Source of the DNA: Rana temporaria
Lineage: Eukaryota; Chordata; Amphibia; Anura; Ranidae
Assembly (NCBI RefSeq): GCF_905171775.1
Contig: NC_053494.1
Location: forward strand, 156,104,115-156,168,114
Length of the DNA stretch: 64,000 bases
Direction of reading: 5' to 3'
A program made the position numbers and the translations under genes. How positions within the stretch are numbered: position 1 is the first letter of the stretch; each line of letters starts with the position of its first letter. The notes under the pieces are model-generated. The model did not search any database and was not told the DNA's origin. It was given only the letters and a program-made list of their open reading frames with translations. Below, one piece after another: positions 10,345 to 22,322 of the stretch.

Positions 10345-12440
10345 TTCTAAAGTTCACACGAACATTTGGTGTTTGGGGACCTGGGTCCTGTCCCAGGGGA
10401 CATGTATCAATGCAAAAAAAGTTTTAAAAACTGCAGTTTTTTCGGGAGCAGTGATTTTAATAATGCTAAAAGTGAAACAATAAAAGTGAAATATTCCTTT
10501 AAATTTCGTACCTGGGGGGGGGTGTAAAGTTAGCATGTGAAATAGTGCATGTTTCCTGTACTTAGAACTGTCTCTGCACAAAGTGTAATTTCTGAAAGAA
10601 AAAATGACATTTAAAACTGACTTGCGGCTATAATGAATTGTCGGCTCTGGCAATTCAGAGCGAATTCATTCATAAAAAAAAAAATTGCATGGGGGTCCCC
10701 CCAAATTCAATTACCAGGCCCTTCAGGTCTGGAATGGATATTAAGGGGAACCCCGCCGTCAATTTAAAAAAAAATTACGTGGGGTTCCCCCCAAATATCC
10801 ATCCCAGACCCTTCAGGTCTGGTGTGGATTTTAAGGGGAACTCCACCCCAAATTTAAAAAAAAAAATGGCTTGGAGTTCCCCCAAAAATCCACACCAGAC
10901 CCCTTATCCGAGCATGTTAACCTGGCCGGCCGCAGAAAAGAGGGGGGGACAGAGTGCGGCCCCCCTCTCCTGAACCGTACCAGGCCACATGCCCTCAACA
11001 TGGGCAGGATGTCCCCATGTTGATGGGGACAAGGGCCTCATCCCCACAACCCTTGCCCGGTGGTTGTGGGGGTCTGCAGGCGGGGGGCTTATCAGAATCT
11101 GGAAGACCCCTTTAACAAAGGGAACCCCAGGTCCTGCCCCCCCCTATGTGAATTGTTAATGGGGTACATTGTACCCCTACCATTTCACAAAGGAAGTGTA
11201 AATAGTTAGAAAAAACACACACCGTAGAAAAAGGTCCTTTATTAATAAAAAAAAATGAAAAAAAATCCAGCGGTGGTAATCCACTCGTCCTGGCTCCCTG
11301 CTCCAACGTTGTCTGTATCCAGCGACGGGTGTTCTCCTCTCCGGTCCAGCAATGAGAAGATATTCCGACATCCAGAGCTCCAGAGCACAGCATCGGAGGC
11401 CGCCTCTCTCCGCCGGACACAGCCCAGCGGAATGACGCGGCTGGAGCTTTGACATTTCTTATATAGGGTGCGGGGTCATGTGACGGGTGGCCCCGCCTCC
11501 CCTATATAAGAAATGTCAAAGCTCCAGCCGAGTCATTCCGCTGGGCTGTGTCCGGCGGAGAGAGGCAGCCTCCGATGCTGTGCTCTGGAGCTCTGGATTC
11601 CGGAAGATCTTATCATCACTGGACCGGAGAGGAGATCACCCGTCGCTGGATACAGACAATGTTGGAGCAGGGAGCCGGGACGAGTGGATTACCACCGCTG
11701 GATTTTTTTATTTATTTTTTATTAATAAAGGACTTGTGTGTGTTTTTTCCAACTATTTACACTTCCTTCGTGAAATGGTAGGGGTACAATGTACCCCATT
11801 ACCATTTCACATAGGGGGGCAGGATCTGGGGGTCCCCTTTGTTAAAGGGGTCTTCCAGATTCTGATAAGCCCCCCACCCGCAGACCCCCACAACAACCAG
11901 GCAAGGGTTGTGGGGATGAGGTCCTTGTCCCAATCAATATGGGGACATCCTCCCCATGTTGAGGGCATGTGGCCTGGTACGGTTCAGGAGAGGGGGGCGC
12001 ACTCTGTCCCCCCCTCTTTTCTACGGCCGGCCAGGTAAACATGCTCAGGTAAGGGGTCTGGTGTGGATTTTTGGGGGAACTCCACGCCATTTTTTTTTAA
12101 ATTTGGGGTGGAGTTCCCCTTAAAATCCATTCCAGACCTGAAGGGCCTGGTAATTGAATTTGGGGGGACCCCCACGCAATTTTTTTTTTATGAATGAATT
12201 CGCTCTGAATTGCCAGAGCCGACAATTCATTATAGCCGCAAGTCAGTTTTAAATGTCTTTTTTTCTTTCAGAAATGATACTTTGTGCAGAGACAGTTCTA
12301 AGTACGAGAAACATGTGATATTTCACATGCTAACTTTACACACCCCCTAGATACGAAATTTAAAGGAATATTTCACTTTTATTGTTTCACTTTTAGCATT
12401 ATTAAAATCACTGCATTTCTTGACTGCTTTTTTTTATTTT
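10345..12440. mobile_element. Giant foldback (palindromic) element, arms near 1 kb, GGGATGAGC family
   Basis: Left arm about 10448-11465 and right arm about 11500-12413 are near reverse complements. The centre (about 11466-11500) pairs TTTCTTATATAGGG with CCCTATATAAGAAA around a short GC-rich spacer. The left arm has an extra roughly 100-bp direct duplication of the CCAGACCCTTCAGGTCTGG region. Left of 10448 the sequence (GTGTTTGGGGACCTGGG) is the next outer family segment, also in the copies at 3587 and 63476; the right side lacks it, so that end is truncated. Short frames here have no domain. The size suggests a full family member of about 2.7 kb. Confidence 0.85.
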
Positions 12441-13894
12441 AATGGCACTGCAAAAATAGGATATGGGTGACCAGTGTGCCTGTTAAATGTATGAGATGAG
12501 CTCACATTACAGGCCTTAAAGCACAGAGATGATTGGAGTGGCTCTGTTTCTTGTGATCACATTGATGGCCAATCACAGTGAACATAAATGTAAACAGTAC
12601 AGCTGTTTACATTTGAAAGCCCACTCTTTCCTGCTCTGTTGAAAATTGTCTCCTCTTCCTTCCTCTACTCTCAGCAGTTTATCCTGTAAGTAAAAGTGCT
12701 CCACCAACAAGAGGGGGCACACTGAGCAGCAAGGGGTGGTGGGCACACTGACCACTAGAATGTGGCAAGGGGGGTAAAGAGGGAGTATATGGAGCATAAA
12801 GGGAACACACTGGTCAGAAATAGTATTAGAAAAAATACCACTGATCATAAGTAGCAAGGGAAAATAAATACTAATTGTGGGTTGTAGGTGCTGCACGCCC
12901 CAAATGATAATATATTTGGAAGGATACCCCAAGGGGCTTTAATTAGCAGCAAAGAATAATAATGTTCTATAGTATAAAAAAGTATTTTATTGAAAAAGAT
13001 TTTCCACAGAGAAAACATCTGATGAAATCAAAACATGAGCTTCTTGATATGGTTTAAAAACATGTACATAATGATACAGCCGTATGAGTTCATATACAAC
13101 ATAGCATGATAATCTTATAATAAAGTCATACTAAAAACTGACGCGTTTCGACCTTAACAGTAGAGGTCTTCTTCTGGGGGAAAGAGAGAGAAGAAACTCT
13201 AGAAAAAAATACATTGTATAGGTGAGATTGTTCAAAAAAAATAAACACTCTCAGCAATAGTATATGTGATGTCATAATAATGTTAATATTGGTGAGTACA
13301 TTTACCATTAACGGCTGGAGGAAGGAACCTCCATCTGTGTTGGTCCCCTGAGACTTCTAGGTTCCTTCATTCTTCTGAACTCAGTCCTCTATAATTTCTT
13401 AGCTGTGTCAACTCTCTCAGCCCTCTGCCTCCAGCATTGGGTACTTTCTCTTGAGTAGAGTACACCTGCCTCCAAATGGGACCCCTGAGCTCTGACCAAG
13501 CCTGACATTTTAAAGGCTATACGCAACTGCACACACATGCTGATGGTCTCTGGAAAAGCCTGGACACTGGACTGGAGACTTCTTCCCTCCCAAAGCTTTT
13601 CGAAGTCTCCAAACTCTGAAACCCAATCCAGGAATACCAATACCCAGAGAAAGCTGAAAATCCATTTTTTTCTTCTCATAATCGATATTCCGGAGCCCTG
13701 CACTCTGCATTGTGTTGTTCCCTACTTTTACACCTTGCACAGGTCCAAAAATATTGACCACCAACATTTAAAGGGGAACTGCCTACTACTATAAGGGGGC
13801 ACTGACACATGAACAATAAAATCTGCAAGCTGTTCTGTGCATTACATAGTTCTGAACATTGCACTCCAACTGTTGTACTGTATATTCTATATTA
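12441..13894. other. Mostly unassigned sequence; one GAAACGCGTC-type retroelement scrap
   Basis: No gene supported. At 13130-13195 the minus strand reads GAAGAAGACCTC, then GTCGAAACGCGTCAG, a core also met at 43540; with the nearby TTTTATTGAA this looks like the 3' part of an old retroposon on the minus strand. The remainder shows nothing recognisable. Confidence 0.4.
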
Positions 13895-14780
13895 TGTAGC
13901 ACACCCCCACCCAATCTTCAGCATCAGAGAGGGCTGACATGTCACCCTAAGGGGGCAAGATGCCAAGCATGGTGGGCTGTGGACAATGTAGAAAATGAGC
14001 ACCAGTCACTTTCAATGCTGAACAAATGTGGGTTTATTGCTCACACAACAAAACTTCAGGGAGGGAGGGTTAGGGCACAAGGTATCCTAGAACTAAAGGA
14101 CAAGCAGACTAGCATATTCCTCAAACAAAATAGAAAGGTAGACAGCAGTACAGAAAAAAAGACTGGACTGTACCCAGCATTCTGTACTTTTTGTAGCAAC
14201 AGCTGTTTCCTATAGCAATAACATCTCACAGTGACGTTGAGAAATTGTCTGGAATAGACCGTCTTGACAGTTTTCCCAGGCTATCAACAGTTCCCTGGAC
14301 TATGACAGAGTGACTTCTGATACTTCATCTTAGGTCTCTAAGCTTTCCTTCATGCACACAGACAGGCCCTCAATTGCAGAGCCTGGACCACATGGCTAGG
14401 CCTTAGGCTTCGGGTGTACCCAGCACAGCAGTTCCTCACACACCTACACCAGACCAAGGTTCGGGTAGGAGGATCCTGATCACCTGATCTCCCCTAATTT
14501 TTATACTCTCTCCCACCATGCATTAGTGGCCAGGAAACTCCTACTGGTTGGCTGAGAGATGTATGCATATTCACAACCCAGTTTTACTGCAGCTCTTCAA
14601 ACTAATGCTAAAGGTACCAGTGCCACCTACTGACAAAAGGCAAGAACTACAGCTACACTGAACTTGGGGAACTTTTGCAGAAAACCCAAATGATCACAAA
14701 GACCACAAATTATCCAGGTTACCAACAACCCAGCAAAGCTACATTTACTGGTAGCCCCAATTTAGAACAGGGTGGCTACA
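13895..14780 (-). mobile_element. Solo-LTR-like block, minus orientation
   Basis: The block begins TGTAGCACACCCCC and ends GGGTGGCTACA, so both ends carry the short TGTAGC...GCTACA inverted ends of retroviral-type LTRs. On the minus strand a TATA box (TATAAAAA, 14505-14498) lies upstream of an AATAAA signal (14038-14033), which is the order expected for U3-R-U5. No target duplication is obvious (flanks TATTA and ATTCT) and no gag/pol lies beside it, so a solo LTR is an inference. Confidence 0.5.
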
Positions 14781-15585
14781 ATTCTAAACTAAACAATTTG
14801 GGGGGGAATTTAGGGCCCTCATGAAATGTGACACATCAGGTGTAAACTAAAAAAAAATTCCTTTATTTAGCAAAGAATAAAAACTCCTGTAAAATTACTT
14901 TGGGTACTTTGGTGCTTGACAGCGTACTTGTCATTCAAACTATCACTGAAAACTAAAAAATACACTGGAAATTAAGGATCTTGCAGCCTGGAACGCAAAT
15001 GGTTAAAAAAAAGATTGAAAACAACTCTGGAAATTATATTTGTTAGAGCTTTATATGATATTTATATGAGATTTAATAAATGGGTTTACCTTTACTTTAA
15101 CAAAATGTATACTGTTATGTTTGCAAAAATGGGCATCTTATTTGGAGTTTGTTTCAGGTTTCCAGGTGCATGGGGAATTGCTCAGTAATGTTACATTTTA
15201 TAGTTAAAGCAATTTTTAAATATTATTGTAATCTTTTTTTTTGGGGGAGCTTGAATTAAATCTGTCACCTTGATAAACTGTGTTCAGTGGAAAAGCTTTA
15301 TTTGATAGACAATACCAAGCATTTTTTCCCATTTCTAAAGCTGGAAAGTATCAGTCTTTCTTCACTTCATTTAATGAGGATTTAGAGTACTCAGAAATTT
15401 CTGGTGCAGTCCTGCACTTTGAAGAGCACATACTGTAGGTTGTTATTGCTAAAATTACAGAAAAGAAATGCAGCTCATGAATTTCTGCCAGAAGTCTTTA
15501 GAAGTATGTCAAAGATAAACATATCTTCCTAACAAATTTGAAGCAGATTACAAGGAAGACAAATAAATTACAGTCATTTTTTTGA
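14781..15585. other. AT-rich sequence without recognisable features
   Basis: No supported gene, terminal repeat or array. Confidence 0.45.
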
Positions 15586-15704
15586 TATATCTATATATAT
15601 AGATATATATCTATATATCTATATACATATATATATATATATATATAGATATATAGATAGATAGATAGATATATAGATAGATAGATATATATTGATCTAT
15701 ATAT
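15586..15704. repeat. TA/GATA microsatellite
   Basis: Continuous TATATC, TA and GATA runs. It is interrupted at 15705 by the LTR-like block and resumes at 16454. Confidence 0.9.
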
Positions 15705-16453
15705 TGTGGCATGGGGGTTTAGAAAGTGGTAAATGCGTTTTTCCAGCGAGTCCACAGCAGTCAGTTATCAGGTTTGAGGGCATGGCAGCCCATTTTTATT
15801 AAATGGAACAAAATAATAGTTCATACATAGGATTTCCCACACAGTAAACTCACACAAAAGAAAATACCAAGCCTCCTGGCTCCTAGGCTTACTTTGCCTT
15901 GCAGTTCCCTGATAAACCAGCCTACTCCCGGTCTCAACAGGATTCTCCAGCCCCTAGGTTAGCTCACTGTCTCCCAGACTTCAGGACTTCCTACAGCCCC
16001 CTTGGACTTTCTAGTCGCCTCAGCTCTCACAGCCTCCCAGTCCATCAGGCATGAAATCCCTCCTCACCAGGGTTGTAGTCTCACACAAGGCAGACAGCTT
16101 TCCACACACAGGTCTGTCTTCATACAGCAGCAGTAACAAGCTGCACACACTCCACCTTTCTCCACTTACTGTTCTGACCAGTCCCTCGTTATATGGGCTG
16201 TGTGCACCTGGGCACACACCCTGCTGGCTGTCCACAAGATCCGCACACAGGATTGGATCTCGTCCTACCCAAGTCTCTTAGGGATCTCCAAACTACAGAG
16301 TCCCATACTAAACTATCAAAACCTGGAGAAAACTGACAGAGCAGTTTTCTCCAATTTAAACTCTACACTCTGTAGTCTTGCAGCCTGCAGATATGCAAAC
16401 TCTGTGTCCCTTTTACCTCCAATTTCATAGGGACAGAGCCGTGTTCTGTCACA
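15705..16453 (-). mobile_element. Solo-LTR-like block inserted in a TA microsatellite
   Basis: Ends TGTGGCATGGGGG and TCTGTCACA fit the TGT...ACA form of LTRs. ATAT flanks both sides, but because the site is a TA repeat the duplication is weak evidence. The minus strand has AATAAA at 15800-15795, about 90 bp before its 3' end. No internal retroelement genes adjoin it. Minus orientation is inferred from that signal. Confidence 0.5.
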
Positions 16454-16513
16454 ATATATACATACATACATGCATACATACATAAACACACATATATATA
16501 TATATATATATTG
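16454..16513. repeat. TA/CATA microsatellite
   Basis: ATATATACATACATACATGC followed by a (TA)n run; the other half of the array at 15586-15704. Confidence 0.85.
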
Positions 16514-16794
16514 TACAGGACGCCGTGGCTGGGTCCTGGAAGGACGCTATATTTTCTCTCTGTTTGGGCTGTGGTCCCTTTAAAGGGAACATAAAGAGTT
16601 AATGCACCTGTCCAAGGAAGTGGCTTAAAGCAAGTCAGGAAGTTGTAGGTGTGTGTGGAGGAGTATAGTGGAGACTGTGGATGGTGATGGTGGACAGGGA
16701 CAGGGAAAAGCTGGAAAAGCTGTGAAAGCTGTGAAAAACTGTGAAAGCACTTGGCAGTGCTATCTGGGGAACTTACCTGCATCCTAAAGTAAGG

Positions 16795-17117
16795 ACGGTT
16801 TGCTGTCGGAATTTTTACCAACAAAAGATTGAGAGCAGGTTCTCTATTTTTCCGACGGAAAAAGTTTCTATCGGAAAATCCGCTCGTCTGTATGCAATTC
16901 TGACGTGCAAAAAAACATGCATGCTCAGAATCAAGCAGAATTGAACTTCATTGATCTTGGCTCGTCATACGTCTTGTACGTCACCGTGTTCTTGATGGTC
17001 GGAATCTCAGACAAGATTTGTGTGACCGTGTGCATGCAACACAAGTTTGAGCCAACATTCCCTCAGGAAAAATCCACGGTTTTCTTGTCGGAATTTCTGA
17101 TCGTGTGTATGCAGCAT
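16795..17117. mobile_element. Harbinger-like MITE, left end missing
   Basis: The right end GATCGTGTGTATGCAGCAT before TA matches the families at 2243 and 48823, and the interior has the shared GCATGCTCAGAATCAAGC and TTGAACTTCATT segments. The left terminus is not recognisable near 16790, so the copy is truncated. Confidence 0.6.
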
Positions 17118-17119
17118 TA

Positions 17120-18225
17120 CTGACACTTTGTGGGAACCAGTTACACTAATATTCATTGATTTACCTGCCAACAGATTTGTAATTCTGATCATCTAATTTT
17201 GTGGTTTACAGAATTCTATAGTCAGGCAGGTGATCCACTAATTTCCTGGTTCAATAATTTAATTGAGTATTGCCTAAACAAAATCTTTTGCAGGTAAAAA
17301 ACTCTAGCTTCCATAAGATATGAAAGGAGTCCTAACAAGCACTGATAAAAAAAAATTGCTTTTAGACACCCGATCAAAGGCCATTGACACAGGTCCTTAA
17401 GGACTGAAGCATGCCTCTTGTTTCATTATTATGCTTTATAGATCCCTGCAGAGCTTGGACCAGCTCTATGATGGCTAAACTTCTCTGTTGGCTGGATCTG
17501 GGTAAAAGGAGTGCAAAACTAAGTGTACACCTGTGACCCACAGGAGAAGTATGGCCAAAAAAGATTTGCCCATGTTTCTCCTTTAATCTATAGGCAGCTT
17601 TAGTTTGCTAAAGTACCATGCATCATACAAAATTGTAATTTCTGTTGTTAGAAAATACTGGTTTTCACCTTTTATACACACATCTGTGTAATGGAGGTGA
17701 CGTGTTATTTTATTGCTGTGGAATTTTATAACTTCACACATTTGTTATGTCAGCAGGGCTACTCTCTTTGGAATCTCACAACCTTAACAAGTGTAACATT
17801 AATCACGTATTTTGGCTGAACAAGAAAATTTAAGACTCAAGGTCTTTTTCCCTACACTCTGACATTGTTACAATTATGCTGTAATTATAAGCTGGCCTTA
17901 GAAAAGTTCACTCAGCAATGGCTTCTGCCAATTTACCACAATGTGCTTCAACACCATGGTGTGATATATACGTTATTAATGACATTGCAAGGGCTTTACA
18001 AATAGTCTCTTTAATAGACATATTTTTAAAGTTATACACATAATTACTTTTAAATCAGAATACATTTATACATGTAAGTTTTTCAAAGTGAATGTTTATT
18101 TAGCTTAGCATAGAACACAATGTATACACTTCAATTAGCCAATGATATGCTAGAAAAAAAATATTTTGTTATTTTTCTTACACGTGATTGGGTATTTAAC
18201 ATGAATATATAAACTGACTTGTTAG
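17120..18225. other. AT-rich sequence without recognisable features
   Basis: Nothing that supports a gene or a mobile element boundary. Confidence 0.45.
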
Positions 18226-18797
18226 CTTTTTTTAAAATAACATTTTATTAAAAAAAATCTTTTCTGTAAACAACACAAAATTGAGTGGCAAATAATCCTT
18301 GCCATCCTCGAATCGTTCAACAATTTCAGTACATAAGGAACAAAAGGGAAGGGGTGTGGGGGAGATAGAGGGAAGTGTAATTGGGGCATCACTAATAAGG
18401 CACGTCGGCCTTGGTGACTGATATAGGCATAAGAACAAAATTTGGAGACCAAACATTAAAGATGTGGACACACAGAAGGAACCCAAAAAGCTCCCGTAGG
18501 TGGAAAAAGGCCCTTCTCGGGATAGCCCTACAGGTCCATCCATGATACTGTACACCCATGAGCCTTAAAGCTTTGAACAACAATATCACAAAACCTTTAC
18601 CTATGAGACATTTATCTTTTATCCAAGATAAGCCTCGCATTACGGTGGTGAGTTACAGACAGAAGAACAGGAAGTGAGCATTTCTCAGAAGAAATAAGGA
18701 CATTTAAAAGCAAAATCGAAGGATGAGGTAAGTGAAGGAGGACTACACTAAGGTAAAGAAAGCTATTTAGGTAAAAAAAAAATCTTTTACAACCCCT
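18226..18797. repeat. Unclassified repeat-like stretch ending in a TTAA-type terminus
   Basis: The right end TTTTACAACCCCT followed by TTAA (18798-18801) is the same as the ends at 38817 and, more loosely, 32057 and 48737, so a T2/Kolobok-like element ends here. Where it starts is unclear. The T-rich start at 18226-18260 could be the tail of a minus-strand retroposon inserted beside it; I do not recognise it. Confidence 0.35.
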
Positions 18798-18801
18798 TTA
18801 A

Positions 18802-19632
18802 GCCGAGTAGATACCTAGCATGTGATGCGGTACTTAAAAATCTCCATAGACAATGTAATAAAAAAGTTCACAGGTTACCTCTTTAGAGTTACAGAGGAGG
18901 TCTTGCGCTAGAACTATTGCTCTACCTCACATGTCTGGTTTGAACATCGTTCACATATACGGGTGCAACTTACGTTTGCGTTCGCTTCTGTGTGCAAGGA
19001 CGGAGGGATGGGGCTCTTTTTTTTTTTAAATCTTATTTATTTAACTTTTTATTTTTTACACCATCCCTTTATTTTTTTATTTTGTATCACTTTTATTCCT
19101 ATTACAAAGAATGTAAACATCCCTTGTAATAGAAATAAGCATGACAGGTCCTCTTTATTGAGAGATCTGGGGTCAAAAAATGTTCAGATCTCTCATTAAC
19201 CTAAAGCAAAAATAGAAAATACTTTTTTTGCAATTAGACTTAAAAAATCATTTGGTTTGGCCCGAGAAATGAAAGTGACGTCAGAGGTCGCGCCAGTCCT
19301 CCAAGGGCATAGAGACGGGTGGGGGCCATCTTGCCCATACTCGACTTCCTGCCCAGTAAACGGCCGCATCGTACCGCTTCCGCGCTTTACTGATAGCGCC
19401 GGTAAGCCTGGAAACAACCGGGAAGCATCTAAAAGTGTCCCAGTGCAGAATCGCCCACATTAAAAAACGATACCGGGGTTATGGCATTTAGCTACTGATA
19501 CTCATAAAAATGGGCTATACATCCACTTTAACTTTACACTTATTTTAGTAGACTACATAGACACTTATTTTAGTAGACTAAATAGTAAGGTAGCTACATT
19601 GCAATATGTAACTCTTGCTTGCATGAGCCCTG
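18802..19632. other. Unassigned, partly repeat-like sequence
   Basis: The part from about 19060 to 19500 (TTTTATTCCTATTACAAAGAATG onward, with TCAGATCTCTCATT) has the composition of a dispersed repeat but no second copy in this window. No gene supported. Confidence 0.35.
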
Positions 19633-20154
19633 GATGTAGACAGGGCCGGACTGGCCTACCGGGAGACCGGGAAAATTCCCGGTAGGCCGCCTGCTGTCAA
19701 TCAAAAATGTGTCAGCTCAGCTGCCGGTGGGCCACGGCGGCGGCCGCCATTGCGGCCGCGGCCGCACTTTCAATTATATGCCTGCCCTCTCCAGTGTTAC
19801 TCACTGTCATGTTAATGCCTCACACATGATGAATGTTAAAAGCAGCGGCGGGCCGGCCGCCGGCGGGTTGCGGCCGCCATGCTCGCCGCTGCACTTTCCT
19901 TCCCGCGCTGACTGGAGCGATCATGTCACGTGTCACGAGGGAGGGGAGGAGCCGAGCAGGAGAACCGAACGTCAGATCTTGCTCCATCTTCCCGTGCGGC
20001 GCCAGCACCGCCCATGTCACATGTGAAGGCAGAGGAGAAGAAGTGAACGCCCGGCCACCCTGGAGCACAAGGTAAAGAACACATAGATTTAAAATCCTGT
20101 ATACTGACTGTCTCGAATCTCTCTCTCACCATATAACGGTGCACCCCCCCGGGC

Positions 20155-20411
20155 CCCCCCTCTCTCTGCACCTACCTTTTCTGCAAATTTTAAACTGTAT
20201 AATCTCTCTCTCACACCACCATTGCACGGTGCACTCCCTCCCCCCCCTCCTCTCTCTCTCACCTACCTTTGCTGCCCCTGGAAATTGTAAACTGTCTGTA
20301 TAATAATCTCAGAGAGGAGGGGGGGGGGGAGGGAGTGCACCGTGCAATGGTGGTGTGAGAGAGAGATTATACATTTTACAATTTGCAGAAAAGGTAGGTG
20401 CAGAGAGAGGG
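20155..20411. repeat. Inverted repeat with about 100-bp arms
   Basis: The left arm (about 20155-20256) has TGCACCTACCTTTTCTGCAA, then CACCACCATTGCACGGTGCAC. The right arm (about 20310-20411) is its near complement; the loop is about 53 bp. The arms hold the CACCATTGCA core from which the adjacent array units seem to derive. Confidence 0.8.
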
Positions 20412-20439
20412 GGGGGGGGGGGTTGCATGGTGCACCCCC

Positions 20440-22288
20440 CTTTCTCTGTCACCTACCTTTTCTGCAAATTGTAAACTGTATAATCTCTCTCTCCCACCAC
20501 CATTGCAGCCCCCTCTCTCGCCCAACCATTGCGGCCCCCCTCTCTCTCTCTCCCACCATTGCAGCCCCTTCTCTCCCCCGACCATTGCAGCCCCCTTCTC
20601 TCCCCCGACCATTGCAGCCCCCCTCTCTCCCCCCACCATTGCAGCCCCCTCTCTCCCTCCCACCATTGCAGCCCCCCCTCTCTCCCCCGACCATTGCAGC
20701 CCCCCTCTCTCCCTCCCACCATTGCAGCCCCCCCCTCTCGCCCGACCATTGCAGCCCCCCCCTCTCTCTCTCTCCCACCATTGCAGTCCCCCTCTCTCCC
20801 CCAACCATTGCAGCCCCCTTCTCCCCCCCCGACCATTGCAGCCCCCCTCTCTCTCCCGACCATTGCAGACCCCCCTTTCTCTCTCCCACCACCATTGCAG
20901 CCCCCCTCTCTCCCCCGACCATTGCAGCCCCCCTCTCTCCCCCGACCATTGCACCCCCCCCCTCTCCCACCACCACTGCAGCCCCCCTCTCTCCCCCGAC
21001 CATTGCAGCCCCCCTCTCTCCCCCGACCATTGCAGCCCCCTTCTCTCCCCCGACCATTGCAGCCCCCCTCTCTCCCCCCCACCATTGCAGCCCCCCTCTC
21101 TCCCTCCCACCATTGCAGCCCCCCTCTCTCGCCCAACCATTGCAGCCCCCCTCTCTCTCTCTCTCACCATTGCAGTCCCCCTCTCTCCCCCGACCATTGC
21201 AGCCCCCTTCTCCCCCCGACCATTGCAGCCCCCCTCTCTCCCCCGACCATTGCAGACCCCCCTTTCTCTCTCCCCCGACCATTGCAGACCCCCCTTTCTC
21301 TCTCCCCCGACCATTGCAGCCCCCCTCTCTCCCCCGACCATTGCAGCCCCCCTCTCTCCCCCGACCATTGCAGCCCCCTCTCTCCCCCGACCATTGCAGC
21401 CCCCCCCTTTCTCTCTCCCACCACCATTGCAGCCCCCCTCTCTCCCCCGACCATTGCAGCCCCCTCTCTCCCACCACCATTGCAGCCCCCCTCTCTCCCC
21501 CGGCCATTGCAGCCCCCCCTCTCTCCCCCGACCATTGCAGCCCCCTCTCTCCCACCACCATTGCAGCCCCCCCTTTCTCTCTCCCACCACCATTGCAGCC
21601 CCCTCTCTCCCCCGACCATTGCAGCCCCCCTCTCTCCCCCGACCATTGCAGCCCCCCTCTCTCCCTCCCACCATTGCAGCCCCCCTCTCTCCCTCCCACC
21701 ATTGCAGCCCCCCTCTCTCCCACCACCATTGCAGCTCCCGCTCTCTCTCCCCCACCATTGCAGCTCCCGCTCTCTCTCCCCCGACCATTGCAGCCCCCTC
21801 TCTCTCTCTCCCACCACCATTGCAGCCCCCCCTCTCTCTCTCTCCCACCACCATTGCAGCCCCCCCCTCTCTCTCTCCCACCACCATTGCAGCCCCCCCT
21901 CTCTCTCTCTCCCACCACCATTGCAGCCCCCCCCCCCTCTCTCTCTCCCACCACCATTGCAGCCCCCCCCTCTCTCTCTCTCCCACCACCATTGCAGCCC
22001 CCCCCCTCTCTCTCTCTCCCTCCCACCATTGCAGCCCCCTCTCTCTCTCTCTCCCTCCCACCATTTCAGCCCCCCTCTCTCTCTCTCCCTCCCTCCCACC
22101 ATTGCAGCCCCCTCTCTCCCTACCACCATTGCAGCCCCCTCTCTCCCTCCCACCATTGCAGCCCCCTCACTCTCCCACCATTGCAGCCCCCTCTCACTCT
22201 CCCACCATTGCAGCCCTCTCTCCCCCCCACCATTGCAGCCCTCTCTCTCCCCCACCATTGCAGCTCCCCTCTCTCTCCCCCACCATTG

Positions 22289-22322
<34 letters not shown>

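Noticed and set aside
11487..12038. 183-codon frame in the palindrome
   Set aside because: Its counterpart in the other arm is not conserved as a frame, and it has no known domain.
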